The notes: generated from the letters alone by a model not told the origin. A DNA stretch of 64,000 bases from Candidatus Corynebacterium avicola (GCA_019114135.1 DXGC01000070.1:34607-98606), one strand, 5' to 3'. Counted from the first letter of the stretch, positions 1-8,404 are shown. Numbers and translations: made by a program.

Positions 1-5
1 CGATA

Positions 6-24
6 TGTGGATAAGTTATCCACT
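6..24. other. Palindromic pair of DnaA boxes
   Basis: TGTGGATAA at 6-14 is the exact reverse complement of the DnaA box TTATCCACA. TTATCCACT at 16-24 is a second box with one mismatch. Together they make an 8-bp inverted repeat with one base between the arms. Two boxes this close suggest a DnaA binding site, but the upstream context lies outside the window. Confidence 0.5.
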
Positions 25-120
25 CGAAACTGGTCCCTTTCGGACGGGGCTGGCGTAGCGGTCCATCGACGTGGTTCACTAGCCGCATCATCGGGGGTAC
101 AGGGACGGGGAGAAGTGAGT

Positions 121-1221
121 GTGACGACCAGCGAAAACAGGGCTGTCAGCGATGGAGTTCTCCAATCTGCGGAACCGCCGACCCGTCCGACGGACTGGTA
201 CCTGGCCGGGGTCGCGTCACGACGACGAAAACGGATCGCCCGGCACTTCCCTTCCCGGCGCCCGGCCTCACGTGCTGAGCTCGACGCCACCGGTCTGACC
301 CGTGCTGCACGTGAGAGGGCCTACGTCTCTTCCGAGCACGGCATGTTCGTCCCGTTGGAACTGCTTCGTGACCAGGTGACGCCTTCGGGACGTCCACAGC
401 GGAGGTTCGACGCAGTCACCCTCGTCCGCTCTCACGGTTTACGTCGCCCTGCGCACCTCCCCACTGGTTTCGGCGCCGGGGCCATGTTCGGCATGCGCTA
501 CTTCTGCGACGATGAGCCGCTGGAGTTCTTGGTCCCGCGTGGAACCAGATCACCCGGGATCGGTCACCTGAGGTACCGCTCCACCCGTGGGTTAGACGAA
601 TACCGCGCAAGCGCGGTGCATCCGGATCCGCAGGTCCCGGGGCTTGCCGTGGCGGCCCCGGGGACAGCGTTCGGACATATGTTGCGGGCATTGCAGGACG
701 ATTCCCCTGATCGCGAAATGCGTTGGCGGGTCCCCGATCTGACTGCGGTGCACCCTACGCTCGATCAGGGATTCATTCGGTCGGTGCAGGTCTCTGATGC
801 CTTTCACCAGGCACTTGGAGCGGCCGTGACCGGGGATCCGGGGCAACTGACGGGAGTCACGCTCGATCGAGCGGCCGCGGTGTTGGGAGCAACTGATGTC
901 GGAGCCGAGTCTCCCCCTGAGACGCTGATGCGCCTGGTGTTGGCGGACCTGTCGCCCGGCATGCGCACTCAGATTCCGGTGTGGGAGGACGACGGCTCGC
1001 TGCTCACCGTCGTCGACATGGGATGGGAGGAACAGCGCCTGTTTCTCTTCTACGACGGGGCCCATCACCTGCAGCGCACCCAGCGTGACCATGACTCGCG
1101 GGTGCTAACCGTGCTGCAGCGGGACCGTGGACGGGTACACCGGGTGACAGCGGGACAGTTGGCGACCGTTGATGCAGTCATGGAGCTGAGGGAGGCCGTG
1201 CGGCAAGGACTGGCATCGTAG
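121..1221 (+). CDS. DUF559/AbiEi-antitoxin-like hypothetical protein
   Basis: A 366-residue protein of unknown role. The first third is Arg-rich with an apparent small winged-helix-like stretch (SRAELDATGLTRAARERAYV). The last 80 residues follow the pattern of the Vsr/DUF559 nuclease-like fold common in actinobacterial AbiEi-type proteins: a hydrophobic strand, FYDGAHH, a spaced D..R, then GRVHRVTAGQL. I start it at GTG 121 because GGGGAGAAG lies at a good distance upstream; GTG 115 is too close to that site, and the open frame further upstream has no ribosome site. It stands alone, with a repeat element just downstream. Family placement rests on motif pattern only, and a nuclease activity is not shown. 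Confidence 0.6.
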   Translation: MTTSENRAVSDGVLQSAEPPTRPTDWYLAGVASRRRKRIARHFPSRRPASRAELDATGLTRAARERAYVSSEHGMFVPLELLRDQVTPSGRPQRRFDAVTLVRSHGLRRPAHLPTGFGAGAMFGMRYFCDDEPLEFLVPRGTRSPGIGHLRYRSTRGLDEYRASAVHPDPQVPGLAVAAPGTAFGHMLRALQDDSPDREMRWRVPDLTAVHPTLDQGFIRSVQVSDAFHQALGAAVTGDPGQLTGVTLDRAAAVLGATDVGAESPPETLMRLVLADLSPGMRTQIPVWEDDGSLLTVVDMGWEEQRLFLFYDGAHHLQRTQRDHDSRVLTVLQRDRGRVHRVTAGQLATVDAVMELREAVRQGLAS

Positions 1222-1230
1222 ATGGTCGGC

Positions 1231-1303
1231 TGGTCATCCCAAATGACCGGAAAACACCCCGGATCCGGCCATTCACGATGACCAGGAGTGCATTTGCAAT
1301 GAC
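1231..1303. repeat. REP/IS-end-like repeat pair
   Basis: Two related units face each other: TGGTCATCCCAAATGACCGG (1231-1250) and the reverse complement of TGGTCATCGTGAATGGCCGG (1265-1284). The second unit extends to 1303. Read on the minus strand, 1264-1303 matches 63831-63870 at 33 of 40 positions. The paired units could fold as a long imperfect hairpin. It lies between a plus-strand gene and a minus-strand gene, so it may also end transcription. I infer a remnant of insertion-sequence ends or a REP/MITE-like element. Confidence 0.55.
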
Positions 1304-1414
1304 ACTCGTGGCCGCTCAGGCGGGCGGGATGCTCGGGCAGTCTCCATGGCCGTCCGCAGGTCTTCCTTTTGCGTCATCCCGGTGGGGCGTTCACAACCTC
1401 CCCGGGAAGTACAG

Positions 1415-1750
1415 CTAGTCCAGCATCAGGCCGGGCAGCAGCGTGAAGCTGGTCAGCAGGAACACCGGGATCATCCACCACAGCAGTCCGATGAACGGCT
1501 GCCACCGCTGGTACCGGCGCCACTTGTACAGCACCATGCCGATGGCGGTGCCCAGCCCGCCCAGTGCGACCACGATCGGGAGGATGTTGGTGATCGCGTT
1601 GTCCCCCAGCGCGAAGTGCAGCACCACCCAGGTCGCGATGATCAGAATCGGGAACACGACACCGAGCTTGATCGCGAGCCGGTTGGAGTCACGGCGGTCG
1701 ATGTCCTCGAGGTTCTCGAGCGGATCTGCAGGTTCAGGTGCGTTCGTCAT
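1415..1750 (-). CDS. Small membrane protein, unknown function
   Basis: A 111-residue protein starting at ATG 1750, with GAGAGG just upstream. The N-terminal 35 residues are polar and acidic. Three hydrophobic segments follow: GVVFPILIIATWVVLHFAL, NILPIVVALGGLGTAIGMVLY and PFIGLLWWMIPVFLLTSFTL. A basic KWRRYQRW loop sits between the last two, which suggests that this loop is cytoplasmic. I do not recognise a named domain. It follows the MarR/USP operon on the same strand but is separated from it by a terminator, so it probably has its own promoter. Confidence 0.7.
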   Translation of the reverse strand: MTNAPEPADPLENLEDIDRRDSNRLAIKLGVVFPILIIATWVVLHFALGDNAITNILPIVVALGGLGTAIGMVLYKWRRYQRWQPFIGLLWWMIPVFLLTSFTLLPGLMLD

Positions 1751-1904
1751 GGTGCCTCTCAAGTCTAGTGCCGGTGCAGCCACGTTCCTATCCCGCGACC
1801 TTCCCGCACCCCATTGCCGGCCACCCCTCCCCTGGTGCCTCTTCAAACATGTAGCCGCACTGATGCAGCCGCGCAGACGTCGTCGCCAGTCCCAGGACAT
1901 GGAA

Positions 1905-1949
1905 GAAAACACAAGAAAGACGTGGAGGCCGTGAGGGGCACTCCACGTC
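1905..1949 (-). terminator. Terminator of the marR-usp operon
   Basis: On the minus strand, GACGTGGAG (1949-1941) pairs with CTCCACGTC (1927-1919) over nine bases. A T-rich run, TTTCTTGTGTTTTC (1918-1905), follows. It lies 32 bases after the stop codon of the universal stress protein gene and fits an intrinsic terminator. Confidence 0.75.
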
Positions 1950-1980
1950 AGAGACGGATGATGTTGCTCTGCTGCTGCAC

Positions 1981-3039
1981 CTACACCGGGCTGACCAGCA
2001 CCGGTGCCGGCGAATGCGCCAGCAGTTGGTTGGTCGACGGTCCGATGAACACCCGGTTGAAGGAACCGAGCACCGAGGAACCGACGACCAGCAGTTCACC
2101 CTTCTTCCAGTGCACGTCGTCCATCGCGCCGGACCAGCCCTGGCCGGAGCCGACCTCCGTGGTCACCTCCAGCTCGGGACGCCGCTCCAGTGCGCGTTCC
2201 CTGCCCCGGTCCAGGATCTCGAGCGCCTGGTCCCGCCACCGGGCGTCCGCTTCCTCGGCGTCAGGGTACGGCGTCAGCGTGGGGTACATCGAGGCACCGG
2301 TCGGGCTGAAGGCCACCAGACGCAGCGGCACGCCCCACTTGTAGGCCATGTCCGTGGCCTTGCGCAGCGCCTGGTGGGACTGTTCATTGTCCACGTAGGC
2401 ACAGCTCACGCGGGTCACCCCGTGCTTGGACAAGGTGGCCTGGCGAGGCACGGTCACGACCGGCAAGGGTGAACAGTGCAGCAGCGCGTCCGCGGTCGAC
2501 CCTGCACGGAACCGACCGACAGGACTGCCGTGTCCGCCGTATCGCGGACCGATCGCGATGATGTCGGCCTGGAACTCCTCCGCGGCCCTGATCAGCGCGG
2601 TGGTCTCCGAGTGGCTGTGCAGCAGCGTTTCGCTGGTGTCGATCATCTCGGCGGGCACCCCGGCGGCGGTGAGGGCGTCGCGGGCTGCGGCATGGCATGC
2701 CGAGGACTCGGCGGCCGCCCACTCCTGGAAGCGGGCCGCGCCGTCGGTGACGGTGGCCTTGCGGTCGACGTCCTCAGGCCAGACACGGGGGATCACCGTG
2801 ACCGGTTTGACCAGGATGTTCCCGGTCCGGGACAGCCAGGAGGCGAAGGCCGCCGTGTCCGCACCACTGTTCGGACGCGGGGCAGCGCCGGAGCCCTTCT
2901 TCTTGGTGTCCGGGGCGTCCGACTCACCGTCGGGACGCCACGCCAGCAGCACCCGCAACGGGCGGGTCTGGCGGGACGATTTGGAGTCAGACCCGGGGGA
3001 CGTCGACACACGGCGACTTTTTTTCGCCGGTGAAGGCAT
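1981..3039 (-). CDS. Tandem-domain universal stress protein
   Basis: A 352-residue cytosolic protein with two UspA-like domains. The first, after a basic leader, ends in the ATP-loop pattern IGPRYGGHGSPVGRF..GST. The second ends in VVGSSVLGSFNRVFIGPSTN followed by the closing strand SPAPVLVSPV. USP proteins of this length are typical of actinobacteria and bind adenine nucleotides; their exact roles in stress and dormancy vary. The start is ATG 3039, with GTG 3042 directly before it. It begins five bases after the stop of the MarR gene upstream on the same strand, so the two are almost surely cotranscribed. I recall MarR/USP pairing in other corynebacteria, where the regulator affects envelope stress genes. 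Confidence 0.9.
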   Translation of the reverse strand: MPSPAKKSRRVSTSPGSDSKSSRQTRPLRVLLAWRPDGESDAPDTKKKGSGAAPRPNSGADTAAFASWLSRTGNILVKPVTVIPRVWPEDVDRKATVTDGAARFQEWAAAESSACHAAARDALTAAGVPAEMIDTSETLLHSHSETTALIRAAEEFQADIIAIGPRYGGHGSPVGRFRAGSTADALLHCSPLPVVTVPRQATLSKHGVTRVSCAYVDNEQSHQALRKATDMAYKWGVPLRLVAFSPTGASMYPTLTPYPDAEEADARWRDQALEILDRGRERALERRPELEVTTEVGSGQGWSGAMDDVHWKKGELLVVGSSVLGSFNRVFIGPSTNQLLAHSPAPVLVSPV

Positions 3040-3044
3040 CACGC

Positions 3045-3497
3045 CTACTTCTCACCCATGCGGGCGTTGTCGAAGACGGCCATGCCGGCCTCCAGCGTCG
3101 GCAGGAACTCCTCGAGCTTCTCGAGCTGGTCGGAGTCGAGCGCGGAGAGGATCCCCGCCATCTGCTCGTCGCGCTCGTCACCGATGCGCTTGAGTTCGGT
3201 CTCGCCCAGCTCGGTGAGCCGGACGCGGACGCCACGGCGGTCGCTGACATCGCGCACACGGGAGACCAGGTCAAGGGACTCGAGGTGGTTGATGGCGTTG
3301 GACGCGGTGGGCATCCTGATCGACTCGAGCTCGGCGATCTGGCTGATGCGCAGCGGGCCGTGAGTACTCAGGTTCATCATGATGGAGAGCTGTGCGGTGC
3401 TGATCGTCGACTGCGTCGTCTGACGGAAGTACAGCAGGTACATCCGGGTGACAACGGGTCGCAGACGCTTCGCGACATCTGAAGGAGTTGCGGTCAT
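3045..3497 (-). CDS. MarR-family transcriptional regulator
   Basis: A 150-residue MarR-type winged-helix protein. The recognition region is ISQIAELESIRMPTASNAINHLESLDLVSRV, and the wing is RDVSDRRGVRVRLTELG. MarR proteins act as dimers that usually repress their own and neighbouring genes until a small ligand or oxidation releases them. I chose ATG 3497 because a GGTTGG-type ribosome site precedes it and the next in-frame start adds 15 unrelated residues. It is the first gene of an operon with the universal stress protein. Its likely operator lies 36-70 bases upstream. Position next to ino1 and ponA matches corynebacterial MalR, an envelope-stress regulator, but orthology is inferred from context. 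Confidence 0.88.
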   Translation of the reverse strand: MTATPSDVAKRLRPVVTRMYLLYFRQTTQSTISTAQLSIMMNLSTHGPLRISQIAELESIRMPTASNAINHLESLDLVSRVRDVSDRRGVRVRLTELGETELKRIGDERDEQMAGILSALDSDQLEKLEEFLPTLEAGMAVFDNARMGEK

Positions 3498-3532
3498 GTC
3501 CACCAACCTACCGTCATTTGAGCCAGAAAGAT

Positions 3533-3567
3533 ATGTTGTCACCAGTGTATTGTGACAGAAACAACAT
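3533..3567. promoter_or_regulatory. Nested palindrome, probable MarR operator
   Basis: ATGTTGT (3533-3539) is mirrored by ACAACAT (3561-3567), and inside it TGTCAC (3537-3542) is mirrored by GTGACA (3552-3557). The site lies upstream of the MarR gene and is the only strong dyad in this intergenic stretch, so autoregulation is the simplest reading. Confidence 0.6.
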
Positions 3568-3605
3568 TACAACCCCTTGACCAGCAAGTTTGTGAACGGC
3601 ATTTA

Positions 3606-4724
3606 CTAGCCAGTGATGAACTTCTCAAGATCGGCGCGTCCCTTGTCGTCGGGGTTCTGGATGCGCGGGGACTTCATCAGGTACGTCGAGGCCGGGTCGA
3701 CCGGACCGCCCAGGCCACGGTCCTTGGCGATCTTCGCGGCACGGACCGCGTCGATGATGATGCCGGCGGAGTTCGGCGAGTCCCACACCTCCAGTTTGTA
3801 CTCCAGGCTGATCGGCACGTCACCGAAGGCGCGTCCCTCCAGCCGGATGAAGGCCCATTTGCGGTCGTCGAGCCACTGGACGTAGTCGGACGGTCCGATG
3901 TGGACGTTGCGGTCGTCGATCTTGCCGGACAGCGAACCGGTGAGGTTGGACGTCACGGCCTGGGTCTTGGAGACCTTCTTGGACTCCAGGCGGTCACGCT
4001 CGAGCATGTTCTTGAAGTCCATGTTGCCGCCGACGTTGAGCTGGTAGGTCCGGTCGACGGTCACGCCGCGCTCCTCGAAGAGCCTGGCCAGCACGCGGTG
4101 GGTGATGGTGGCACCGACCTGGCTCTTGATGTCGTCGCCGACGATCGGCACGCCGGCGTCCTCGAACTTCTTCGCCCACTCGGGGTCGGAGGCGATGAAG
4201 ACGGGCAGGGCGTTGACGAAGGCCACACCGGCGTCGATGGCGCACTGGGCGTAGAACTTGTCGGCCTCTTCGGAGCCCACGGGCAGGTAGGACACGAGCA
4301 CGTCGGCGCCGGTCTCCTTGAGCAGGGCGACGATGTCCTCGGCGGAGGCGTCCGGCTCGGAGGACTCCTCGATGGTCTCCTTGTAGTACTTGCCGAGACC
4401 GTCTGCGGTGTGGCCACGGGTGACCTTCACGCCGAGCTCGGGCAGGTCGCAGATCTTGATGGTGCAGTTCTGGCCGGACTCGGTGGCCTCGGCGGCGTCC
4501 TTGCCGACCTTGTCGGCGTCGACGTCGATGGCGGCGACGAGCTCGATGTCGCGCACGTGGTAGTCACCGAAGCGGACGTGCATCAGGCCGGGGACGGTGT
4601 CGTCGTCCGGCGTGTCCTTGTAGTACTCGAGTCCCTGCAGCAGGGAGGTCGCACAGTTGCCGAGGCCGACGATGGCCAGCTTGATGCTCTTGTCTGTGTT
4701 GCCTGTGTTCTCCGTGGAAGTCAT
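3606..4724 (-). CDS. ino1: Inositol-3-phosphate synthase
   Basis: A 372-residue enzyme that converts glucose 6-phosphate to 1L-myo-inositol 1-phosphate with NAD. This is the entry to phosphatidylinositol, lipomannan/lipoarabinomannan and mycothiol in mycolata. The N-terminal Rossmann motif is [13 protein letters not shown]. Family segments include [39 protein letters not shown] and [11 protein letters not shown]. The length matches the short actinobacterial form. The start is ATG 4724. On the minus strand TAACGT lies 8 bases upstream of the ATG, so the transcript may be leaderless. It is divergent from the DUF5318 gene, across a 250-bp region that contains a perfect palindrome. Confidence 0.95.
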   Translation of the reverse strand: MTSTENTGNTDKSIKLAIVGLGNCATSLLQGLEYYKDTPDDDTVPGLMHVRFGDYHVRDIELVAAIDVDADKVGKDAAEATESGQNCTIKICDLPELGVKVTRGHTADGLGKYYKETIEESSEPDASAEDIVALLKETGADVLVSYLPVGSEEADKFYAQCAIDAGVAFVNALPVFIASDPEWAKKFEDAGVPIVGDDIKSQVGATITHRVLARLFEERGVTVDRTYQLNVGGNMDFKNMLERDRLESKKVSKTQAVTSNLTGSLSGKIDDRNVHIGPSDYVQWLDDRKWAFIRLEGRAFGDVPISLEYKLEVWDSPNSAGIIIDAVRAAKIAKDRGLGGPVDPASTYLMKSPRIQNPDDKGRADLEKFITG

Positions 4725-4843
4725 GCCGTCGGACGTTAGCCCCGTCCATTCCGCGACACACCAGGTGAACGGGGTGTTTGGTGGACTTGACCGTTCAACT
4801 CCGGAACTTGACCGATTCACCATGTGCCCGTCTGTGGTGGTGT

Positions 4844-4858
4844 CGGTCACAGTGACCG
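4844..4858. promoter_or_regulatory. 15-bp palindrome between ino1 and DUF5318
   Basis: CGGTCAC (4844-4850), A, GTGACCG (4852-4858) is a perfect seven-base dyad. It lies about 120 bases from each divergent start codon and is a good operator candidate for ino1, which other corynebacteria control through an inositol-responsive LacI-type regulator. I cannot confirm which protein binds here. Confidence 0.45.
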
Positions 4859-4975
4859 GAAGGGCCCGTACATCGGCGACGCGGCGCAATCTGTGGTCCC
4901 TGTGACTGGTGTTATTGCTGTGACGTGTGTGGCCAACGAGACTATGAGCCGAGTCGGCGTTACACTGTGGGGACC

Positions 4976-5410
4976 ATGCGAGAGCCGACCAGGATTTCCC
5001 ACGACCTCGACCGACGTCGGACGCTGCGAGCGTTCCGCGCCGGCGAGTTGTCGCGGTCCGAGGTCTGTGACGCCGGCCGGTCCCTGCGGTCATCCGCGGA
5101 GGTGCTCGGTGTACGCAGTGAATCTCCCTGTCCGCTGTGTGACAGCTGTGAGGTGCGTGAAGTGGCATGGGTATATGGGTCCGCGATAGCGGAAAAGTCA
5201 GGGACGGCGCGTAGTCTTTCAGAGATCAGGGCCATCGTCGCTACCCTGTTCCCTGATGGTGACGTCCAGTCTGCTAAGGAACTGACCGTCCACACCGTCG
5301 AGGTGTGTCTGCGGTGCGGATGGAACCACCTGCTCCGGGAGGACACCTACCGGGCAGGAGCGGAAAGCACTGAACAAGAAAGTCCAGCCACAGAGAGACC
5401 AGCAAGGTGA
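4976..5410 (+). CDS. DUF5318 zinc-binding-like protein
   Basis: A 144-residue protein found upstream of the class A PBP gene in corynebacteria. It has two paired-cysteine motifs, CPLCDSC near residue 45 and CLRCGWNH near residue 112, which would suit a zinc ribbon. No enzymatic motif is visible. The start is ATG 4976. TACACT at 4961-4966 lies ten bases upstream, so the mRNA would have only a few leader bases or none. The stop codon overlaps the GTG start of ponA (GTGA at 5407-5410), so translation of the two is probably coupled and the protein may serve in cell-wall synthesis. Confidence 0.82.
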   Translation: MREPTRISHDLDRRRTLRAFRAGELSRSEVCDAGRSLRSSAEVLGVRSESPCPLCDSCEVREVAWVYGSAIAEKSGTARSLSEIRAIVATLFPDGDVQSAKELTVHTVEVCLRCGWNHLLREDTYRAGAESTEQESPATERPAR

Positions 5411-7590
5411 CTAACGACTCGACCACAACAACCGGCAGCACCAAGCGCCAGCGGACCCGGAAGCGCAAGCCCGTGTGGCGGCGCCTCGTCACGTCCGCCG
5501 TCGCCGTGCTCGCGGTGCTCGTCATCGTGCCACTGGTGGCGTTCTTCGCCGCGTACGTCGTCACGAAGGTGCCGGAGCCCGAGGAGCTGGTGAACAACCA
5601 GATCTCGCAGATCTACGCCAACGACGGCAGCACCGAGCTGGCCCGGATCGTCCCGCCGGAGGGTAACCGTCAGAACGTCGACATCGACGACATCCCCGAG
5701 GACGTCCAGAACGCCGTGCTCGCCGCCGAGGACCGGGACTTCTACGACAACCCCGGCTTCTCGATCACCGGTTTCGGACGCGCCGCCATCGGCCAGCTCA
5801 CCGGCAACGACGCCGGTGGTGGTTCCACGATCACCCAGCAGTACGTGAAGCAGGCCGTGGTCGGTGACGAGCGCAGCCTGGTCCGTAAGGGCAAGGAGCT
5901 GGTCGTCTCCGCCAAGATGGCCAACGAGTGGTCCAAGGAGGAGATCCTCGAGGCCTACCTCAACACCATCTACTTCGGACGCAACGCCTACGGCGTCTCC
6001 GCCGCGGCCCGCGCCTACTTCGGCAAGCCGGTCGAGGAGCTCACCGCTGCCGAGGGCGCGGTGCTCGCCTCCTCCATCCAGCGGCCCAGCCAGCTGGACC
6101 CGTGGACGAACCGTCCGGAGGCCGAGCAGCGTTGGAACTACGTCGCCGACGGCCTGGTGTCCATGGGCACGATCAGTCAGCAGGCCCGCGACGAGATGGT
6201 CTACCCCGAGGTCACCGACCCGGCACAGAACAACACCGGATCGGTCGCCGAGGGCACCAACGGGCTCATCAAGAGCCGTGTGCTCGACGAGCTCAACGCC
6301 AACGGCATTACCGAGGAGGCCGTCAACACCGGTGGTCTGAAGATCACCACCACCATCGACGCCGCCCACCAGCAGGCCATGGTCGACCAGATCCACTCGG
6401 GACTGGAGGGCCAGGCAGACTCCGTGCGTTCCGCCGGTGTGGCCATCGACCCGAAGACCGGTGGCGTCCGCGCCTACTACGGTGGCGACGACCCGACGGG
6501 CCTGGACTGGGCGAACGCCGGCCTCCAGACCGGTTCGACCTTCAAGATCGTCACCATGGCCGCCGCGGTGGAGCAGGGCATCTCGTCCAGCACCGCCTAC
6601 GACTCCTCCCCCGTCACCACGGGTGAGACCAACGTCCAGAACGTGGACGGCGAGTCCTGCGGCACCTGCTCCATGGCCGAGGCCCTGAAGCGTTCGCTGA
6701 ACACCTCCTTCATCCGCGTCGCCCGTGACCTCGAGGGTGGTGCGCAGGACGTGGCCGACATGGCCCACCGCCTGGGCATGGCAGAGGAGATCCCCGGTAT
6801 CGGCGAGACCCTGCGCGAGGACGGTGGCACCCCGTACGAGGGCATCACCCTGGGTCAGTACCAGTCCCGTCCGCAGGACATGGCCACCGCCCTGGCCACG
6901 CTGAGCAACCGTGGCGCCCTGGTCCCCACCCACTTCGTGTGGAAGGTGGAGACCAGCGAGGGTGAGTCGCTGATGGACAACACCGACATGGAGTCCACCC
7001 AGGTCATCCAGCCGGAGGTCGCCGACGAGGTGCTCTCCGCGATGGGCCCGATCGCCGAGTACTCCAACAACCACCAGCTGGCCGGCGGTCGCCCGAGCGC
7101 GGCGAAGACCGGTACCGCCCAGCTGGGCGACTCCGGGCAGAACAAGGACGCCTGGATGATCGGCTCGACCCCGCAGCTGGCCACCGCGATCTGGGTCGGT
7201 GACACCGCAGGCAACCCGCTCAGCGACATGCGCCGCGGCGGCTCGATGTACGGTTCCGGTACCCCGTCGGACATCTGGCAGGGCTTCATGGACACGGCAC
7301 TGGCCAACTACGAGGTCGAGCAGTTCGAGGCCGCCGACACGACCGCCAGCGCCGCCGGCGGCGGCGGTTCCACCGGCGGTGACTGGACCGGAGGCGGCGG
7401 TGAGACCGGCGGTGGCGCTGAGACCGGTGGTGACACCGGCGGCGGCGAGGCCGACACCGGTGGCGACACCGGCGGTGACACGGGCGGCGACACCGGCGGT
7501 GGCAACGAGGCACCGCCCGCAGCACCGAACAACGGCCGCGAGAACAACGACGTCGGCCAGATGATCGAGGACTTCCTCGGTAACTTCTAG
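5407..7590 (+). CDS. ponA: Class A penicillin-binding protein (bifunctional)
   Basis: A 727-residue membrane-anchored peptidoglycan synthase. A short basic cytoplasmic tail precedes one transmembrane helix (about 28-52). The GT51 glycosyltransferase domain follows, with the catalytic Glu in AAEDRDF (about E108), then GGSTITQQYVKQ and TIYFGRNAYGV. The transpeptidase domain carries S377-T-F-K380, SLNTSF and KTGTA (K567). The last 90 residues are a Gly/Thr/Asp/Glu-rich low-complexity tail with repeated TGGD units, ending IEDFLGNF, so it lies outside the membrane. No PASTA domain is present. Start GTG 5407 overlaps the upstream stop codon. A GC-rich hairpin follows the gene. Confidence 0.95.
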   Translation: MTNDSTTTTGSTKRQRTRKRKPVWRRLVTSAVAVLAVLVIVPLVAFFAAYVVTKVPEPEELVNNQISQIYANDGSTELARIVPPEGNRQNVDIDDIPEDVQNAVLAAEDRDFYDNPGFSITGFGRAAIGQLTGNDAGGGSTITQQYVKQAVVGDERSLVRKGKELVVSAKMANEWSKEEILEAYLNTIYFGRNAYGVSAAARAYFGKPVEELTAAEGAVLASSIQRPSQLDPWTNRPEAEQRWNYVADGLVSMGTISQQARDEMVYPEVTDPAQNNTGSVAEGTNGLIKSRVLDELNANGITEEAVNTGGLKITTTIDAAHQQAMVDQIHSGLEGQADSVRSAGVAIDPKTGGVRAYYGGDDPTGLDWANAGLQTGSTFKIVTMAAAVEQGISSSTAYDSSPVTTGETNVQNVDGESCGTCSMAEALKRSLNTSFIRVARDLEGGAQDVADMAHRLGMAEEIPGIGETLREDGGTPYEGITLGQYQSRPQDMATALATLSNRGALVPTHFVWKVETSEGESLMDNTDMESTQVIQPEVADEVLSAMGPIAEYSNNHQLAGGRPSAAKTGTAQLGDSGQNKDAWMIGSTPQLATAIWVGDTAGNPLSDMRRGGSMYGSGTPSDIWQGFMDTALANYEVEQFEAADTTASAAGGGGSTGGDWTGGGGETGGGAETGGDTGGGEADTGGDTGGDTGGDTGGGNEAPPAAPNNGRENNDVGQMIEDFLGNF

Positions 7591-7630
7591 ACGGCCTCCG
7601 TAACCCCCCACGCTGCCCCGCGCAGCGACC

Positions 7631-7659
7631 ACGGCGCCGCACCCCCGGTGCGGCGCCGT
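7631..7659 (+). terminator. GC-rich hairpin after ponA
   Basis: ACGGCGCCGCAC (7631-7642) pairs with GTGCGGCGCCGT (7648-7659) over twelve bases with a five-base loop. It lies 40 bases after the ponA stop. There is no T-run, so termination may be incomplete or factor-assisted. Confidence 0.6.
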
Positions 7660-7751
7660 CGGTGCGTCCTGACCCTTTAACGTGGACACTGTCCCGAACA
7701 CCGTCCCGGACACCCTCCCGGACCCATATCCCAGAAAGTGGACCCACATCC

Positions 7752-7934
7752 ATGTCGAGTGCTGAGCTGCTGATCACGATGGGCAGCGTTTTCATCGGAT
7801 TCCTGCTGTTCGGGGCGTCTTTCGCCAGCTTCATGGCGAAGAGGCCGCCGAAGCAGGTCTGGTCCCTGTTCGTGGTGGCGATCATCTTCATCACCCTCAT
7901 CCCGCTCATCGTCGCGGTATTTTGGGCGACCTGA
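7752..7934 (+). CDS. Small two-helix membrane protein
   Basis: A 60-residue protein with two hydrophobic stretches, LLITMGSVFIGFLLFGASFA and VWSLFVVAIIFITLIPLIVA, separated by a basic KRPPKQ turn. This suggests a hairpin with the loop in the cytoplasm. I know no function for it, but a small membrane protein at this place, between ponA and rpsF, is usual in corynebacteria. The ATG at 7752 follows AGAAAGTGG; longer in-frame starts would add a proline/arginine leader that looks like untranslated sequence. Confidence 0.75.
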   Translation: MSSAELLITMGSVFIGFLLFGASFASFMAKRPPKQVWSLFVVAIIFITLIPLIVAVFWAT

Positions 7935-7951
7935 TGTCCAGCGTGTATGCT
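7922..7951 (+). promoter_or_regulatory. Probable promoter and leader of rpsF-ssb-rplI
   Basis: TTGGGC (7922-7927) and TATGCT (7946-7951) are 18 bases apart, overlapping the end of the previous gene. Transcription near 7958 would give a leader of about 80 bases with two small stems: GTTGC/GCAAC at about 7959-7972, and GCCGT...ACGGC with an inner CCC/GGG at about 7983-8005. Confidence 0.5.
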
Positions 7952-8039
7952 GATCAGGTTGCTGACGCAACGAACCCTCCTGCCGTGCCCAACAGGGGTA
8001 CGGCCGAAAAACACTAGACCACAGGAGGTGATGAGGTCC

Positions 8040-8330
8040 GTGCGTCAATACGAGATGATGATCATCATCGACCCGTCCCAGGATGAGCGCACCGTTGCCC
8101 CGTCGCTGGACAAGTTCCTCGAGACGGTTCGCAAGGATAACGGTACGGTTGAAAAGGTGGACATCTGGGGCAAGCGTCGCCTGGAGTACCCGATCAACAA
8201 GCAGGACGAGGGCATCTACGCCGTCATCGACCTGAACTGCGAGTCGGCTACCGTCCAGGAGCTTGACCGTCTGCTGAACCTCAACGAGATCATCATGCGC
8301 ACCAAGGTGCTGCGCAAGGACGCCAAGTAG
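8040..8330 (+). CDS. rpsF: 30S ribosomal protein S6
   Basis: A 96-residue protein of the small ribosomal subunit platform, where it pairs with S18. Family features are [11 protein letters not shown] at the start, [25 protein letters not shown] in the middle and [15 protein letters not shown] at the end. I start it at GTG 8040. The strong AGGAGGTG at 8023-8030 sits almost against an ATG at 8031 and is far better spaced for 8040; S6 proteins also begin with the RQYE sequence. It opens the rpsF-ssb-rplI operon. Unlike in mycobacteria, no rpsR lies between ssb and rplI. Confidence 0.96.
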   Translation: MRQYEMMIIIDPSQDERTVAPSLDKFLETVRKDNGTVEKVDIWGKRRLEYPINKQDEGIYAVIDLNCESATVQELDRLLNLNEIIMRTKVLRKDAK

Positions 8331-8404
8331 CCCAACGGCACTTGCGGTCCTGATGGACAATCAGAACCAGCAACAGCACCAACGTCGAAACAGGAGTCAC
8401 TGAC

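Noticed and set aside
5347..7749. An 800-codon open frame on the minus strand opposite ponA
   Set aside because: Its Val/Gly/Leu/Arg-rich composition is the mirror of a high-GC coding strand; the plus strand carries all PBP motifs.
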